The notes beneath the pieces are model-generated. The model had not been told where the DNA came from. It ran no database searches and saw nothing but the letters and a program-made list of their open reading frames with translations. Made by a program: the position numbers and the translations under genes. Shown here piece by piece: positions 8,844 to 17,173 of a DNA stretch of 64,000 bases. Source of the DNA: Treponema sp. (GTDB taxonomy: Bacteria; Spirochaetota; Spirochaetia; Treponematales; Treponemataceae); NCBI GenBank assembly GCA_016286535.1, contig JAEESZ010000003.1, positions 1-64,000 of the forward strand. The letters run 5' to 3'. Every line of letters begins with the position of its first letter. Positions within the stretch are counted from its first letter, which is position 1.

Positions 8844-9885
8844 TTTTTTTCTCTATATATTTTTTATAATCTATTCTACCAAGCATGCACTTTAAAAGAA
8901 AGAAAGCATGCAAAATAGTATAAGCAAGGGAAGATGAAAAGTTTGATATTTTTATTATGCCTTTATAAAAAGGTTTAATTGTAATTTTATCAGCATATGC
9001 ATTTACTTCTTTTTTCATATTCAGAATATTTTTTTGCGCAAGGTTAGTTCCATTCATTAAAAAAAGATATTTTAACCTGCAAACAAGATAATCGTAGGAA
9101 GCATAAGCCCAGTCCATGCTGTTATTCTTCAGAATTTTTTCCAAATAGGTAACCATTAAAAGAACATTATTTGTTTTCTTTAAGGTAAACCTTCCATTTG
9201 TACAGGAAGTATCTCTTTTTATATAATTATATAAAGGCCTTGAAAGATAAGAAATCGAAGGTTTGTATGAAAATAACTCAGTTATAAAAGGGACATCTTC
9301 TGTACAATACAATTCATCAACAAACTGTATATTCCCTTTTTTTAAGACTTCTGTCTTTATAAGTTTATTCCATGCATAGGCACTTATTCTATCTTCGAAT
9401 AAATCTATAATACAAGTTTCTGGATTTCTGCTTAAAGGCTGCCTTTTAATAATTTTTTCTTCAGACTGTGTATTTGCTGAATTGTAATCGGGTGTCATAT
9501 AAAAATCGCAGCCAACCAGGTCGTAATCACCTTTTTTTGCTTCTGTGTACAAAGCTTCAAGATAATCTGGTTCTACATAATCATCACTGTCTGTACAAAT
9601 AAGATACTCACCGCATGCAAGCTCAAAACCTTCGTTACGGGTTAACGAAATCCCCATATTCTTTTCGTGATTAATGATTTTTATATTGTCCTGTAATTCC
9701 GGAAAGTCCTTAATAACTGCTGAAAGAATTTCCATTGAAGAATCCGGCGTACAATCATTAGTAAAAATGAATTCACAGTCCGAGGCAATTGTATTATTAA
9801 AAAGAGATCTTGCACACTTTTCTATATAATTTTCTACTTTGTAAACAGGAATTAAAACTGAAACCTTATAAGCACTTTTTTGCAT
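8836..9885 (-). CDS. Family 2 glycosyltransferase
   Basis: A 349-residue GT-A glycosyltransferase with VSVLIPVYKVENYIEKC, TNDCTPDSS, and CTDSDDYVEPDYLEAL as donor-site motif. The C-terminal half (about 250-349) carries hydrophobic segments near LAYTILHAFFLL, suggesting membrane association. It resembles the GT2 at 6662-7666 closely enough to be a likely paralogue; the two flank the GT8 gene and the GT8 remnant, as if a GT2-GT8 pair had been duplicated. There is no Shine-Dalgarno: TAATAT lies exactly six bases before the ATG, with TTGAAT 18 bases further up. Confidence 0.88.
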   Translation of the reverse strand: MQKSAYKVSVLIPVYKVENYIEKCARSLFNNTIASDCEFIFTNDCTPDSSMEILSAVIKDFPELQDNIKIINHEKNMGISLTRNEGFELACGEYLICTDSDDYVEPDYLEALYTEAKKGDYDLVGCDFYMTPDYNSANTQSEEKIIKRQPLSRNPETCIIDLFEDRISAYAWNKLIKTEVLKKGNIQFVDELYCTEDVPFITELFSYKPSISYLSRPLYNYIKRDTSCTNGRFTLKKTNNVLLMVTYLEKILKNNSMDWAYASYDYLVCRLKYLFLMNGTNLAQKNILNMKKEVNAYADKITIKPFYKGIIKISNFSSSLAYTILHAFFLLKCMLGRIDYKKYIEKKNE

Positions 9886-9932
9886 GCAAAAATATTAGCA
9901 CATGAGAAATAAATCATTCAATATTCATTATG

Positions 9933-10910
9933 CTAAATTTCAAAAGCACTTTTAAGAGGATATTCCTTGTTCAAAAACTGCAGCATTATTCTGCCATCAG
10001 TAACTTCATTAAAACAGCAGCAGATTGGCTTAAATAATTTTATTTTAAGAATGGCTTTTTTTATTCTTTCTTCGCGGTCCTGATGTTCCACACAAAAGAT
10101 ACGATTTTTACCAAACAAAAAGGAAAACACTCTGTTAAATCTGGAAGTACAGAGATTATATATTTTTAAAGGACAGTTAAAAACATAGGCCATTTCATAA
10201 CTGTATATTACTCTTTGAAAGTATCTTTCTGTTCTAAAAGGAGTAGTGTTTAACTCTTCTATTTTTGGATATTTTTTATTTATTTGTAAAATCAATTTCT
10301 TAGAGTATGCATCAACGCCATGTGTCGGCTTTAATAATGGAAAATATATTGAATTTCTTTCTATAACGGTTCCGTAAGAAGTAAAAACTGACAGCATATA
10401 TGACTGGAAAAGAAGCTTTCTACAAGAGTCTTTTGAAAAAACATTCAACCTTACAATCGGTTTATCTCCATCAAAAAAATCTTCTGGTCTTGTTTTCTTA
10501 CTCAGAAAAATATCATCATTAAAATATAAAAAAAGATCTGAAAGTCCCGGAATATTTACCAGATAATTTTCTATACACACCGAATTAAAAGTTGGTAATT
10601 TTTCTGTGGGAATAATTTCTTTATGATCTACAATGGTTATTTTTTCATTTTCTTTAAGCCATTTTGGACGCTGATTGTTTGTTACTATATAAATATGATT
10701 AACCCAGGGGGCATATTTTTCAACTGACCTTAGGGAATACTTTAATTCGTCATTATCCTGATACCTGTATTTATCAGCATTTGCGACTGTAATCTGTAGA
10801 TTCTCTTTTTTTGCAGTTTCCTGTTTAATTCTTTGAAACTCCGGATCAGAACCATCGCACCAGGTATAAACAACATCAATTTTTCTAGCTTCACTTTTCA
10901 TAAAATACAT
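9933..10910 (-). CDS. Stealth family sugar-1-phosphate transferase
   Basis: Stealth proteins transfer hexose-1-phosphate from a UDP-sugar to make phosphodiester-linked capsules, and are related to human GNPTAB. Conserved region 1 is IDVVYTWCDGSDPEF (about 11-25); region 2 runs from YRYQDNDELKYSLRS through IYIVTNNQRPKWL, LPTFNS and FLYFNDDIFL (about residues 48-155); a region-4-like end has FLNKEYPLKSAFE. Length (325) is normal. AAAGGAA serves as the ribosome site. With the LicD trio in the same run, it makes phosphate-bridged units in the polymer likely. The sugar is unknown. Confidence 0.92.
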   Translation of the reverse strand: MYFMKSEARKIDVVYTWCDGSDPEFQRIKQETAKKENLQITVANADKYRYQDNDELKYSLRSVEKYAPWVNHIYIVTNNQRPKWLKENEKITIVDHKEIIPTEKLPTFNSVCIENYLVNIPGLSDLFLYFNDDIFLSKKTRPEDFFDGDKPIVRLNVFSKDSCRKLLFQSYMLSVFTSYGTVIERNSIYFPLLKPTHGVDAYSKKLILQINKKYPKIEELNTTPFRTERYFQRVIYSYEMAYVFNCPLKIYNLCTSRFNRVFSFLFGKNRIFCVEHQDREERIKKAILKIKLFKPICCCFNEVTDGRIMLQFLNKEYPLKSAFEI

Positions 10911-10968
10911 TATATTCCTTTAAAAATATATTTCAAAAGAAAATAGTGTTATAAACTTCTTATTTTAA

Positions 10969-11919
10969 TTAGTGCCCTACCTTCTTTATGAGTCTAAAAA
11001 ATCCTGGAGAAATATAAATGAGCAGAAATTTTAAAAGTGCTTTTATTCTAAAATTATTCTTTAAGCAGTAGAAAAAATATTTAAAATAAAAGAAATAACC
11101 TCGTTTTGAAGGATAGTTTTTCATGAAATAGTAAATTCTGTTTTCCAAATTATTGTAGGCAAGCTGACATAATTCTGTTTCATTTTTATCTTTGTAAAAA
11201 ATTATTCTTTCTTTTTTTGCCCATAAATCATCATTGATTTTTTTTCTGTTTGGTGTATTTACAATGGAAGTTGGATTAGAATAATAATAATAAAGTTTTT
11301 TCCTTATAAGGAGTACTTTATCTGTATAATTTTTAGTATTCCATAGATATTGACATGTAGTAAAATTGTCTTCTCCAAAACGACCTTCGGGAAAATCACA
11401 AATTGATAAAACTTCTTTTTTGTAAAGTTTGGCCCAGACGGTCACAAATATTCCCTTGTACTCCATCATATTTTTTCCGGCACCTGTGTGATCATAGATT
11501 TCTAAATCATTTTCAAAACCTTCGTATTTTTCATCATGATAATAGTTATCTTCTGTTCCGCTTTCATAGGTGCAGCAGGATATACTTGCATTATTTGCTG
11601 TAAGTGCATTTAACAAATACTCTAAATAATACTTTGAAATGTAATCATCAGAATCAATAAAACCAATATATTCACCTTTAGCTTTTTTTAGTCCTGCATT
11701 TCTCGCAGCGGATAAACCTTTATTTTCCTGTCTAAAAGCCTTAATTCGAGAATCGTTTTTTTCATATTTATTAATGATTTGAGGACAACTATCTGTAGAA
11801 CCATCATCAATTATTATTAACTCAAAATTTGAATAGGTTTGTGAAAGGATACTATTCAGACAGCGTTCAAGATATTTCTCAACATTATAAACAGGTAAAA
11901 TTAGACTTATAAAATTCAT
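10969..11919 (-). CDS. Family 2 glycosyltransferase
   Basis: A 316-residue GT2 transferase with ISLILPVYNVEKYLERCLNS, IIIDDGSTDSCPQI (about 35-48), GLSAARNAG and the FIDSDDYI donor motif near residue 91. The C-terminus is basic, aromatic and hydrophobic, which often tethers such enzymes to the membrane. Ribosome site AAGGAAA. It is probably cotranscribed with the GT2 upstream and the Stealth gene downstream. Donor and acceptor are not predictable. Confidence 0.9.
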   Translation of the reverse strand: MNFISLILPVYNVEKYLERCLNSILSQTYSNFELIIIDDGSTDSCPQIINKYEKNDSRIKAFRQENKGLSAARNAGLKKAKGEYIGFIDSDDYISKYYLEYLLNALTANNASISCCTYESGTEDNYYHDEKYEGFENDLEIYDHTGAGKNMMEYKGIFVTVWAKLYKKEVLSICDFPEGRFGEDNFTTCQYLWNTKNYTDKVLLIRKKLYYYYSNPTSIVNTPNRKKINDDLWAKKERIIFYKDKNETELCQLAYNNLENRIYYFMKNYPSKRGYFFYFKYFFYCLKNNFRIKALLKFLLIYISPGFFRLIKKVGH

Positions 11920-11965
11920 GATTTTCCTTAAATATATACACAGTTACGTTTTTAAATTGAAAGGT

Positions 11966-12883
11966 TTATTTTGCACTTTTCATCGCCTTTATAATTTTAA
12001 TTTCTTTTATAAATGCCACAATATGAACATAACACCTGTAATAACGGCAAAGTCTTAAATAATTTATAAGGCCAGGTTTTTCGTACATTCGACTGCGGGC
12101 CTTTGTCCACTGCCTTACTTTATTAATTTTTTTCAGTTTTTTTTGCGCTTTTTCTATCCTGCTGTCATTTTTTACACGGTCTTCAAGTAAATTACATACC
12201 TCGTCATAATATGGAAGATATATCTGATATTTTGCTTTACCCTTCCCTATGCTGGCATTATTTTCGTGTATGCGGCGGATTATCAGGCCTTTTTGCATAA
12301 AGTATAAAGAATCATCCAGCATGGCGTTACGGAACAAAAGGGCATCATGAGGCATTGTATCTTTCCACCAGGGTTCTATACTCTTAAACCATTCCCTGCG
12401 CACAGCATAAGTACAGCCGGGTCTGTTTATATAAGAAAAGTTTTCTGAAAATTTTCTGTGATGAGGACGCACTTTATTTATTTTCTTATTTGAAAAAGAA
12501 AGATTTCCGTCTTTACGTCGAAGCTGACGGCAGCATAATACATTTATATTCTGATTTTCAAAAGCAGAAATCATCAACTCAAGCTTCTGTTTATGCCAGA
12601 TATCATCCTGGTCGCATAAAAAAATAAGGTCGCAGTCAGCTTCCTGAAGCAGTTTGTAGAAATTTTTCTTCCATCCGGCATTTTGTTCATTTTGTTTAAA
12701 ATGCCAGCCGCTAAGTTTATATTTTTGAATATAGTCCTTTACAATTTGAGGAGTTGAATCTGTAGAACAATCGTCAGAAATTAATACTTCATCGGCAGGG
12801 CGGGTCTGCAACCTCAGGCTATCCAGCTGCTCTGTAATAAATTTTTCACCATTATAGGTTGAAAGTACTATTGTTGCTGTCAT
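11966..12883 (-). CDS. Family 2 glycosyltransferase (rhamnosyltransferase-like)
   Basis: A 305-residue GT2 enzyme of the subgroup with N-terminal VLSTYNGEKFITEQLDSL, SDDCSTDSTPQIV and the donor motif FLCDQDDIW near residue 91. This subgroup includes rhamnosyltransferases, and rfbABC in the same window would supply a dTDP-6-deoxyhexose, but the sugar remains a guess. It is the first gene of the minus-strand run. The promoter area is shared with the divergent operon at 12991: on the minus strand TTGAAA-17-TATGGT lies six bases before the ATG and no Shine-Dalgarno is present. Confidence 0.87.
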   Translation of the reverse strand: MTATIVLSTYNGEKFITEQLDSLRLQTRPADEVLISDDCSTDSTPQIVKDYIQKYKLSGWHFKQNEQNAGWKKNFYKLLQEADCDLIFLCDQDDIWHKQKLELMISAFENQNINVLCCRQLRRKDGNLSFSNKKINKVRPHHRKFSENFSYINRPGCTYAVRREWFKSIEPWWKDTMPHDALLFRNAMLDDSLYFMQKGLIIRRIHENNASIGKGKAKYQIYLPYYDEVCNLLEDRVKNDSRIEKAQKKLKKINKVRQWTKARSRMYEKPGLINYLRLCRYYRCYVHIVAFIKEIKIIKAMKSAK

Positions 12884-12925
12884 AAAAACACCATATCATT
12901 AATAAATGCCTTTTTCAATCAAGGT

Positions 12926-12954
12926 TTGACAGTATAAAGTCTTGAATATATACT
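12926..12954 (+). promoter_or_regulatory. Sigma-70 type promoter of the 12991-17051 operon
   Basis: TTGACA at 12926-12931 and TATACT at 12949-12954 are separated by 17 bases. A start near 12961 gives a leader of about 30 bases before the ATG at 12991. The divergent minus-strand element (TTGAAA at 12913-12918, TATGGT at 12890-12895) lies just to the left, so the two halves of the locus are driven from one shared intergenic region. Confidence 0.75.
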
Positions 12955-12990
12955 TTCAAATAAAGAACACCCGTAAAATGGAAATCTAAT

Positions 12991-13803
12991 ATGAATCCGG
13001 TAAAAAAACTTAAATTACATATACACAAAAAAATCTATGGCAAATGCAGAGAAATGAAGGAAATGCCGCCGCTAACACAATACACCTTGGGCGATGCTGA
13101 AAAACTTTCTCTTATTTACCCTGTATACGTAGAAAATAAAGAAAGCCTTTCAAAAATCTTCAATAATATTAAACTATATGAATCATATTCTCCGGAAATT
13201 TTAAAAAACTTAAATATTATAATCGTCAATGACGGTTCCCCACTTACAATTGACTGGCCTGAATTTAATTTAAATTTCAGCGTCTTAAATATAAAAGAAA
13301 ACATAAAATGGAATTCCGGCGGGGCTAAGAACCTGGGTGTTTGTTTTGCCTCAAGTGAAAGACTTTTAATTTCTGATATTGATCATACCTTCCCGGAAGA
13401 AACTATAGATTTCTGCATGAAAGTAACAGAAAAAGACAATATACTCTGCTTTAATCAGATTGAGTTTTATGATGATGGCAGAAGTGAAAACCTGCATTCC
13501 CCTCACCCAAATATTTTCTTTCTTTCAAAATCTAATTATTTTTACCTTAACGGCTATGACGAAGATTTTTGCGGCTACTATGGCGATGATATCTTTTTCA
13601 GAAAATATCTTTTGCACCTTTTCCCAAACAAAGTTTTTATCGCTCCAGTTGATTCTTACATACATGAATTCAAAGAAGCCTTTAAGCTTCGCCGCAAACT
13701 GAACTGTCGCAGACTACTTTTAATTAAAAGATACAATCATAGTAAAGATATGCTCAGATTTAATTTTACTTTAGGAACTCAATTCACTTACAGGTGTAAA
13801 TAG
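12991..13803 (+). CDS. GT-A glycosyltransferase (galactosyltransferase-like)
   Basis: A 270-residue GT2-like protein. Visible motifs are LIYPVYVENKESL (about 35-47), the strand-loop IIVNDGSPLT, the ISDIDHTFP donor motif near residue 130, and a C-terminal FYLNGYDEDFCGYYGDDIFF segment that matches the acceptor half of galactosyltransferase-type enzymes. The first 30 residues are basic and lack a signal. It is the first gene of a plus-strand operon with very tight spacing (4-base gap, then two 4-base overlaps). GGAAA nine bases upstream is the likely ribosome site. Confidence 0.8.
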   Translation: MNPVKKLKLHIHKKIYGKCREMKEMPPLTQYTLGDAEKLSLIYPVYVENKESLSKIFNNIKLYESYSPEILKNLNIIIVNDGSPLTIDWPEFNLNFSVLNIKENIKWNSGGAKNLGVCFASSERLLISDIDHTFPEETIDFCMKVTEKDNILCFNQIEFYDDGRSENLHSPHPNIFFLSKSNYFYLNGYDEDFCGYYGDDIFFRKYLLHLFPNKVFIAPVDSYIHEFKEAFKLRRKLNCRRLLLIKRYNHSKDMLRFNFTLGTQFTYRCK

Positions 13804-13807
13804 ACTT

Positions 13808-14698
13808 ATGACAAGATTATTTTTAAATATTAAAAGTGCAATTATTAAATGCGTACCAGACTCATTATATTTAAAATATAAATTCAAAAAAGAACTCGGC
13901 TATAAACTCGATTTAAAACATCCTGTAAGTTACAACGAAAAATGCCAGTGGCTTAAACTTCATAACAGAAAAAAAATATATTCTGATATGGTAGATAAAT
14001 ATAAGGCTAAATTCTATGTAGAAGAAAAAATAGGCAGCCAGTATGTAATTCCTCTTTTAGGTCACTGGGAAAAGTTTTCAGACATTGATTTTAATAAACT
14101 GCCTGAAAAATTCGTTTTAAAAACAAACCACGATTCTGGTGGTGTGTGGATAATTAATAAAAATAGTGCAAACTATGAACAGATCAAAAAAGAAGCAGAA
14201 GAACACCTTAAGCATAATTTTTTCTGGGCCTCCAGAGAATGGCCTTACAAAAAAGTTCAGCCCTGTCTTTTTGCAGAAAAGTTTATGACAGATGAAAGCG
14301 GCTCAGACCTTAAGGACTATAAATTCTACTGTTTTGACGGCAAGGTAAAATTACTTCTAAGAGCCTCTGACATAGACAATGGTAAAGAGCATGTAAATAA
14401 TCATAAATCTCATGACAATACAGTTTATGACTTTTATGACGAAAACTATAACAGTGTAAAAATTAACTGGGGTTTTAACAACAGCGAAAAACCTCTTCCC
14501 CTGCCGGAAAATATTTCGGAACTTAAAGCCATAGCAGAAAAGCTTTCCCAGGGGATTCCTTCCGTAAGGGTAGATTTATTTACAAATGGAAATAATATTT
14601 ATTTTGGCGAATTTACCTTCTTTGACGGAGCAGGATTTGATAAAATAGAACCAGTTGAATGGGACTATAAATTAGGAAGTTATATTACAATAGTATGA
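13808..14698 (+). CDS. TupA-like ATP-grasp protein
   Basis: A 296-residue member of the TupA-like ATP-grasp group, named after a Bacillus teichuronopeptide synthesis protein and common in capsule clusters. Typical features: SYNEKCQWLKLHNR (about 38-51), DKYKAKFYVEEKIG, FVLKTNHDSGG (about 102-112), a central DLKDYKFYCFDGKVK, and a C-terminal VRVDLF..IYFGEFTFFDGAG segment with the metal-binding acidic residues. The ATP-grasp fold implies ATP-dependent ligation, perhaps of an amino acid to an acidic sugar; this is inference. The end overlaps the flippase start by 4 bases. Confidence 0.85.
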   Translation: MTRLFLNIKSAIIKCVPDSLYLKYKFKKELGYKLDLKHPVSYNEKCQWLKLHNRKKIYSDMVDKYKAKFYVEEKIGSQYVIPLLGHWEKFSDIDFNKLPEKFVLKTNHDSGGVWIINKNSANYEQIKKEAEEHLKHNFFWASREWPYKKVQPCLFAEKFMTDESGSDLKDYKFYCFDGKVKLLLRASDIDNGKEHVNNHKSHDNTVYDFYDENYNSVKINWGFNNSEKPLPLPENISELKAIAEKLSQGIPSVRVDLFTNGNNIYFGEFTFFDGAGFDKIEPVEWDYKLGSYITIV

Positions 14699-16266
14699 GT
14701 AAAAACAATCAGAACAGGACACAGAACTCTCTAAGAAATTCAAAGTGGCATATTATATATAAGCTTATTATGTTCTTATTCCCTTTTATAATAAGAAACA
14801 TAATTATAAAACAACTGGGAATAGAATACCTTGGGTTAAGCGGTTTATTTACATCAGTTTTAAGTGTGCTTTCCCTGGCAGAACTTGGTTTTGGAACCGC
14901 TATAGTTTATTCCTTATATAAACCTGTTGCAGAAGACAACAAAGAACTTGTATGTGCAATATTAAATTATTATAAAAAGATTTATAGAACGGTAGGCATT
15001 ACAATTTTAGTTCTTGGTCTTTCAATTTCTCCATTCTTATCTCATTTTATAAAAGGAGAAGTTCCTTCCGATATTAATATATATATTTTATATTACATTT
15101 ATCTTTTTAATACTGTAGTATCTTATTTTCTTTTTGCATACAGAGGCTGTATTTTTCATGCTTTTCAAAGAAACGATATAGGCACAAAAATTACAATTCT
15201 TACAAAACTCTTTTTGTATCTGGTGCAGCTTCTGCTTCTTATAATTTTTAAGAATTATTATTGTTATGTAATTGTTATTCCTCTTACTACAGTTTTAAAC
15301 AATTTAATAACTTATTTCTTTTCCCGACGTTATTTTGGAGAATACACACCTAAAGGAATGATTTCTCCTGAATTAAAGAAAAGTATAAAAGAACAGGTAA
15401 AAGGAATTCTTGTAGAAAGAATTACTTCTGTTATGGAATCTTCTCTGGATATTATTATTATTTCCTGGTTAATAGGCCTTAGAGATGTTGCCATGTATAA
15501 CAATTATCTTACAGTTATGAACGGTTTAATCGGCATTCTCGCAGTTATTCCTGAATCGGTAAGAAATTCCATTGGTAACAGCATTGCAACAGAAAGTATA
15601 GAAAAAAATCACAAGGATTTTACCAAGTTTAATTTTATTTACATGTATATTTGCAGTATATGTTCTGTTTGTCTTTTCTGCCTTTATCCGGATTTTATTA
15701 GCTTATGGATTGGAAAAGAATATCTATTCTCTGCAATAATTACCATTCTTATTTGTATTCATTTTTATACCCTTAAGGCAGGCGATTTTACCGCAGGCTA
15801 TTTTGGAGCCAACGGGCTATGGCAGTATGCAAAGTCTGCATATATTGCAGAAATCATTATAAACCTTACCCTGAATATTATTTTAGGAAAGCTACTTGGA
15901 CTGACCGGTATTATAATTTCTACAATTCTTTCACTGGGGCTAACAAATATTTTCTTAATTCCACGTATTCTTTTTAAAAAGTATTTTCAGAAAAAATTAA
16001 GAAACTATCTTTTTCCTCTGGCTTATTACTTTTTAGCAACAGTTTTAATTACAGGTCTTTCTTATTTTGTATTAAACAAACTTGCTTTACCTGTTAACTG
16101 GCTGACTTTCTTTGTAAAGGGCCTGATTCTTTTTATTTCTTCTGCAATTCTGTTACTGCTCTTTTTCTTTAAGCTGCCATATTTTAAAGATTCAAAAGAT
16201 TTTGTTATTCTAATAGTAGAAAAGATTTTCCACTTAAAAACTAAAAAGGGGAATGAATCAAAATGA
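14695..16266 (+). CDS. Wzx-type polysaccharide flippase
   Basis: A 523-residue integral membrane protein of the MOP/PST superfamily that flips undecaprenyl-linked oligosaccharides across the inner membrane. About 12-14 hydrophobic segments run the full length. The N-terminus has KLIMFLFPFIIRNIIIK and YLGLSGLFTSVLSVLSLAELGFG, typical of Wzx. Start (ATGA) and end (ATGA) overlap the genes on either side, so the operon is translationally coupled. It is the only flippase in the window and is the natural exporter for the glycan built by the surrounding enzymes. Confidence 0.9.
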   Translation: MSKNNQNRTQNSLRNSKWHIIYKLIMFLFPFIIRNIIIKQLGIEYLGLSGLFTSVLSVLSLAELGFGTAIVYSLYKPVAEDNKELVCAILNYYKKIYRTVGITILVLGLSISPFLSHFIKGEVPSDINIYILYYIYLFNTVVSYFLFAYRGCIFHAFQRNDIGTKITILTKLFLYLVQLLLLIIFKNYYCYVIVIPLTTVLNNLITYFFSRRYFGEYTPKGMISPELKKSIKEQVKGILVERITSVMESSLDIIIISWLIGLRDVAMYNNYLTVMNGLIGILAVIPESVRNSIGNSIATESIEKNHKDFTKFNFIYMYICSICSVCLFCLYPDFISLWIGKEYLFSAIITILICIHFYTLKAGDFTAGYFGANGLWQYAKSAYIAEIIINLTLNIILGKLLGLTGIIISTILSLGLTNIFLIPRILFKKYFQKKLRNYLFPLAYYFLATVLITGLSYFVLNKLALPVNWLTFFVKGLILFISSAILLLLFFFKLPYFKDSKDFVILIVEKIFHLKTKKGNESK

Positions 16267-17051
16267 AAATTAAAAATATTAAAAAGACTGTAAAAAAGAC
16301 TATCTATAATTTTGTAATAAACAAGGTTTTTCCTCAGGAATATAAAATATGGACTGCAAACCAGAATTACCTTGTAACAAAGGGTAAAAATTCCAGAGTT
16401 GTATACACCTGCCTTACCGGAAATTACGACAACATTCAGTTACAGGAATATTTAGACCCTTCCTATGATTATGTTTGCTTTACAGATAACCAGTCCTTAA
16501 TAGATTTGAAACAGTTCGGAGCCTGGCAGATTCGCCCTCTTGTATTTAACGAACTGAACAATCACTTTAATAACCGCTGGCATAAAACTCATCCTCATAT
16601 TTTGTTTCCAGAATACGAAAGCAGCATTTATATAGATTCAAACATTGCTCTGCGCACCTCTTTTGTATACAAAGAAATAGAAAAAATGGATTCCCCTCTT
16701 GTAATTCAGAGGCATTTTAAAAATGACTGTATTTATGATGAAGCAAAATATGCAGTTAAATTAAAGAAACTGACAAAAGCAGAAAGCATTAAGATTATAG
16801 ATTTCTTAAAAGCTGAAAATTTTCCTGCTCATTACGGCTTAAACGAAAATAACATCATCTTCCGAAAACACAATGATCCTGCGATCATAACAATTATGGA
16901 AGAATGGTGGCTTTTAATCCGTGATTTTTGTAAACGAGACCAGTTTTCTTTATCTTACGTGCTCTGGAAAAACGGCATTTCGCCTTCCAGCATCTCTATT
17001 GAAAACATCCGTTTCCGCGAAGACCTGGTAAGAATTCCTTACCATAACTAG
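16263..17051 (+). CDS. DUF616 / TOD1-MUCI70-like glycosyltransferase
   Basis: A 262-residue protein with VVYTCLTGNYDNIQ (about 46-59), YDYVCFTDNQ, HPHILFPEYESSIYIDSNI (about 115-133) and a QRHFKNDCIYDEA segment. These are diagnostic of the DUF616 glycosyltransferase-domain family shared with plant TOD1/MUCI70. The DSN near residue 130 takes the place of the usual DxD. The start overlaps the flippase stop by 4 bases and the gene ends the operon. No convincing terminator follows; 17052-17173 holds only weak inverted repeats and upstream sequence of the chemoreceptor. Confidence 0.8.
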   Translation: MKIKNIKKTVKKTIYNFVINKVFPQEYKIWTANQNYLVTKGKNSRVVYTCLTGNYDNIQLQEYLDPSYDYVCFTDNQSLIDLKQFGAWQIRPLVFNELNNHFNNRWHKTHPHILFPEYESSIYIDSNIALRTSFVYKEIEKMDSPLVIQRHFKNDCIYDEAKYAVKLKKLTKAESIKIIDFLKAENFPAHYGLNENNIIFRKHNDPAIITIMEEWWLLIRDFCKRDQFSLSYVLWKNGISPSSISIENIRFREDLVRIPYHN

Positions 17052-17173
17052 GTAGATTCATTCAACATATACCCCCCTTCCTCTACTATAATTTTGTTGT
17101 GAAAACAAACTTTTGACCTTATAATTTACTTTGACTTGTCTATACAACAGATTAAAACCTGGAGGGTTTATCT

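Noticed and set aside
12977..12990. ATG at 12977 as start of the plus-strand operon
   Set aside because: It runs into a stop after two codons; the ATG at 12991 opens the full frame.
17052..17173. Terminator after the DUF616 gene or flagellar-type sigma-28 promoter for the chemoreceptor
   Set aside because: Only a 5-bp stem without a T run is present, and no TAAA-GCCGATAA-like promoter pair was found. Possible sigma-70 boxes have poor spacing.
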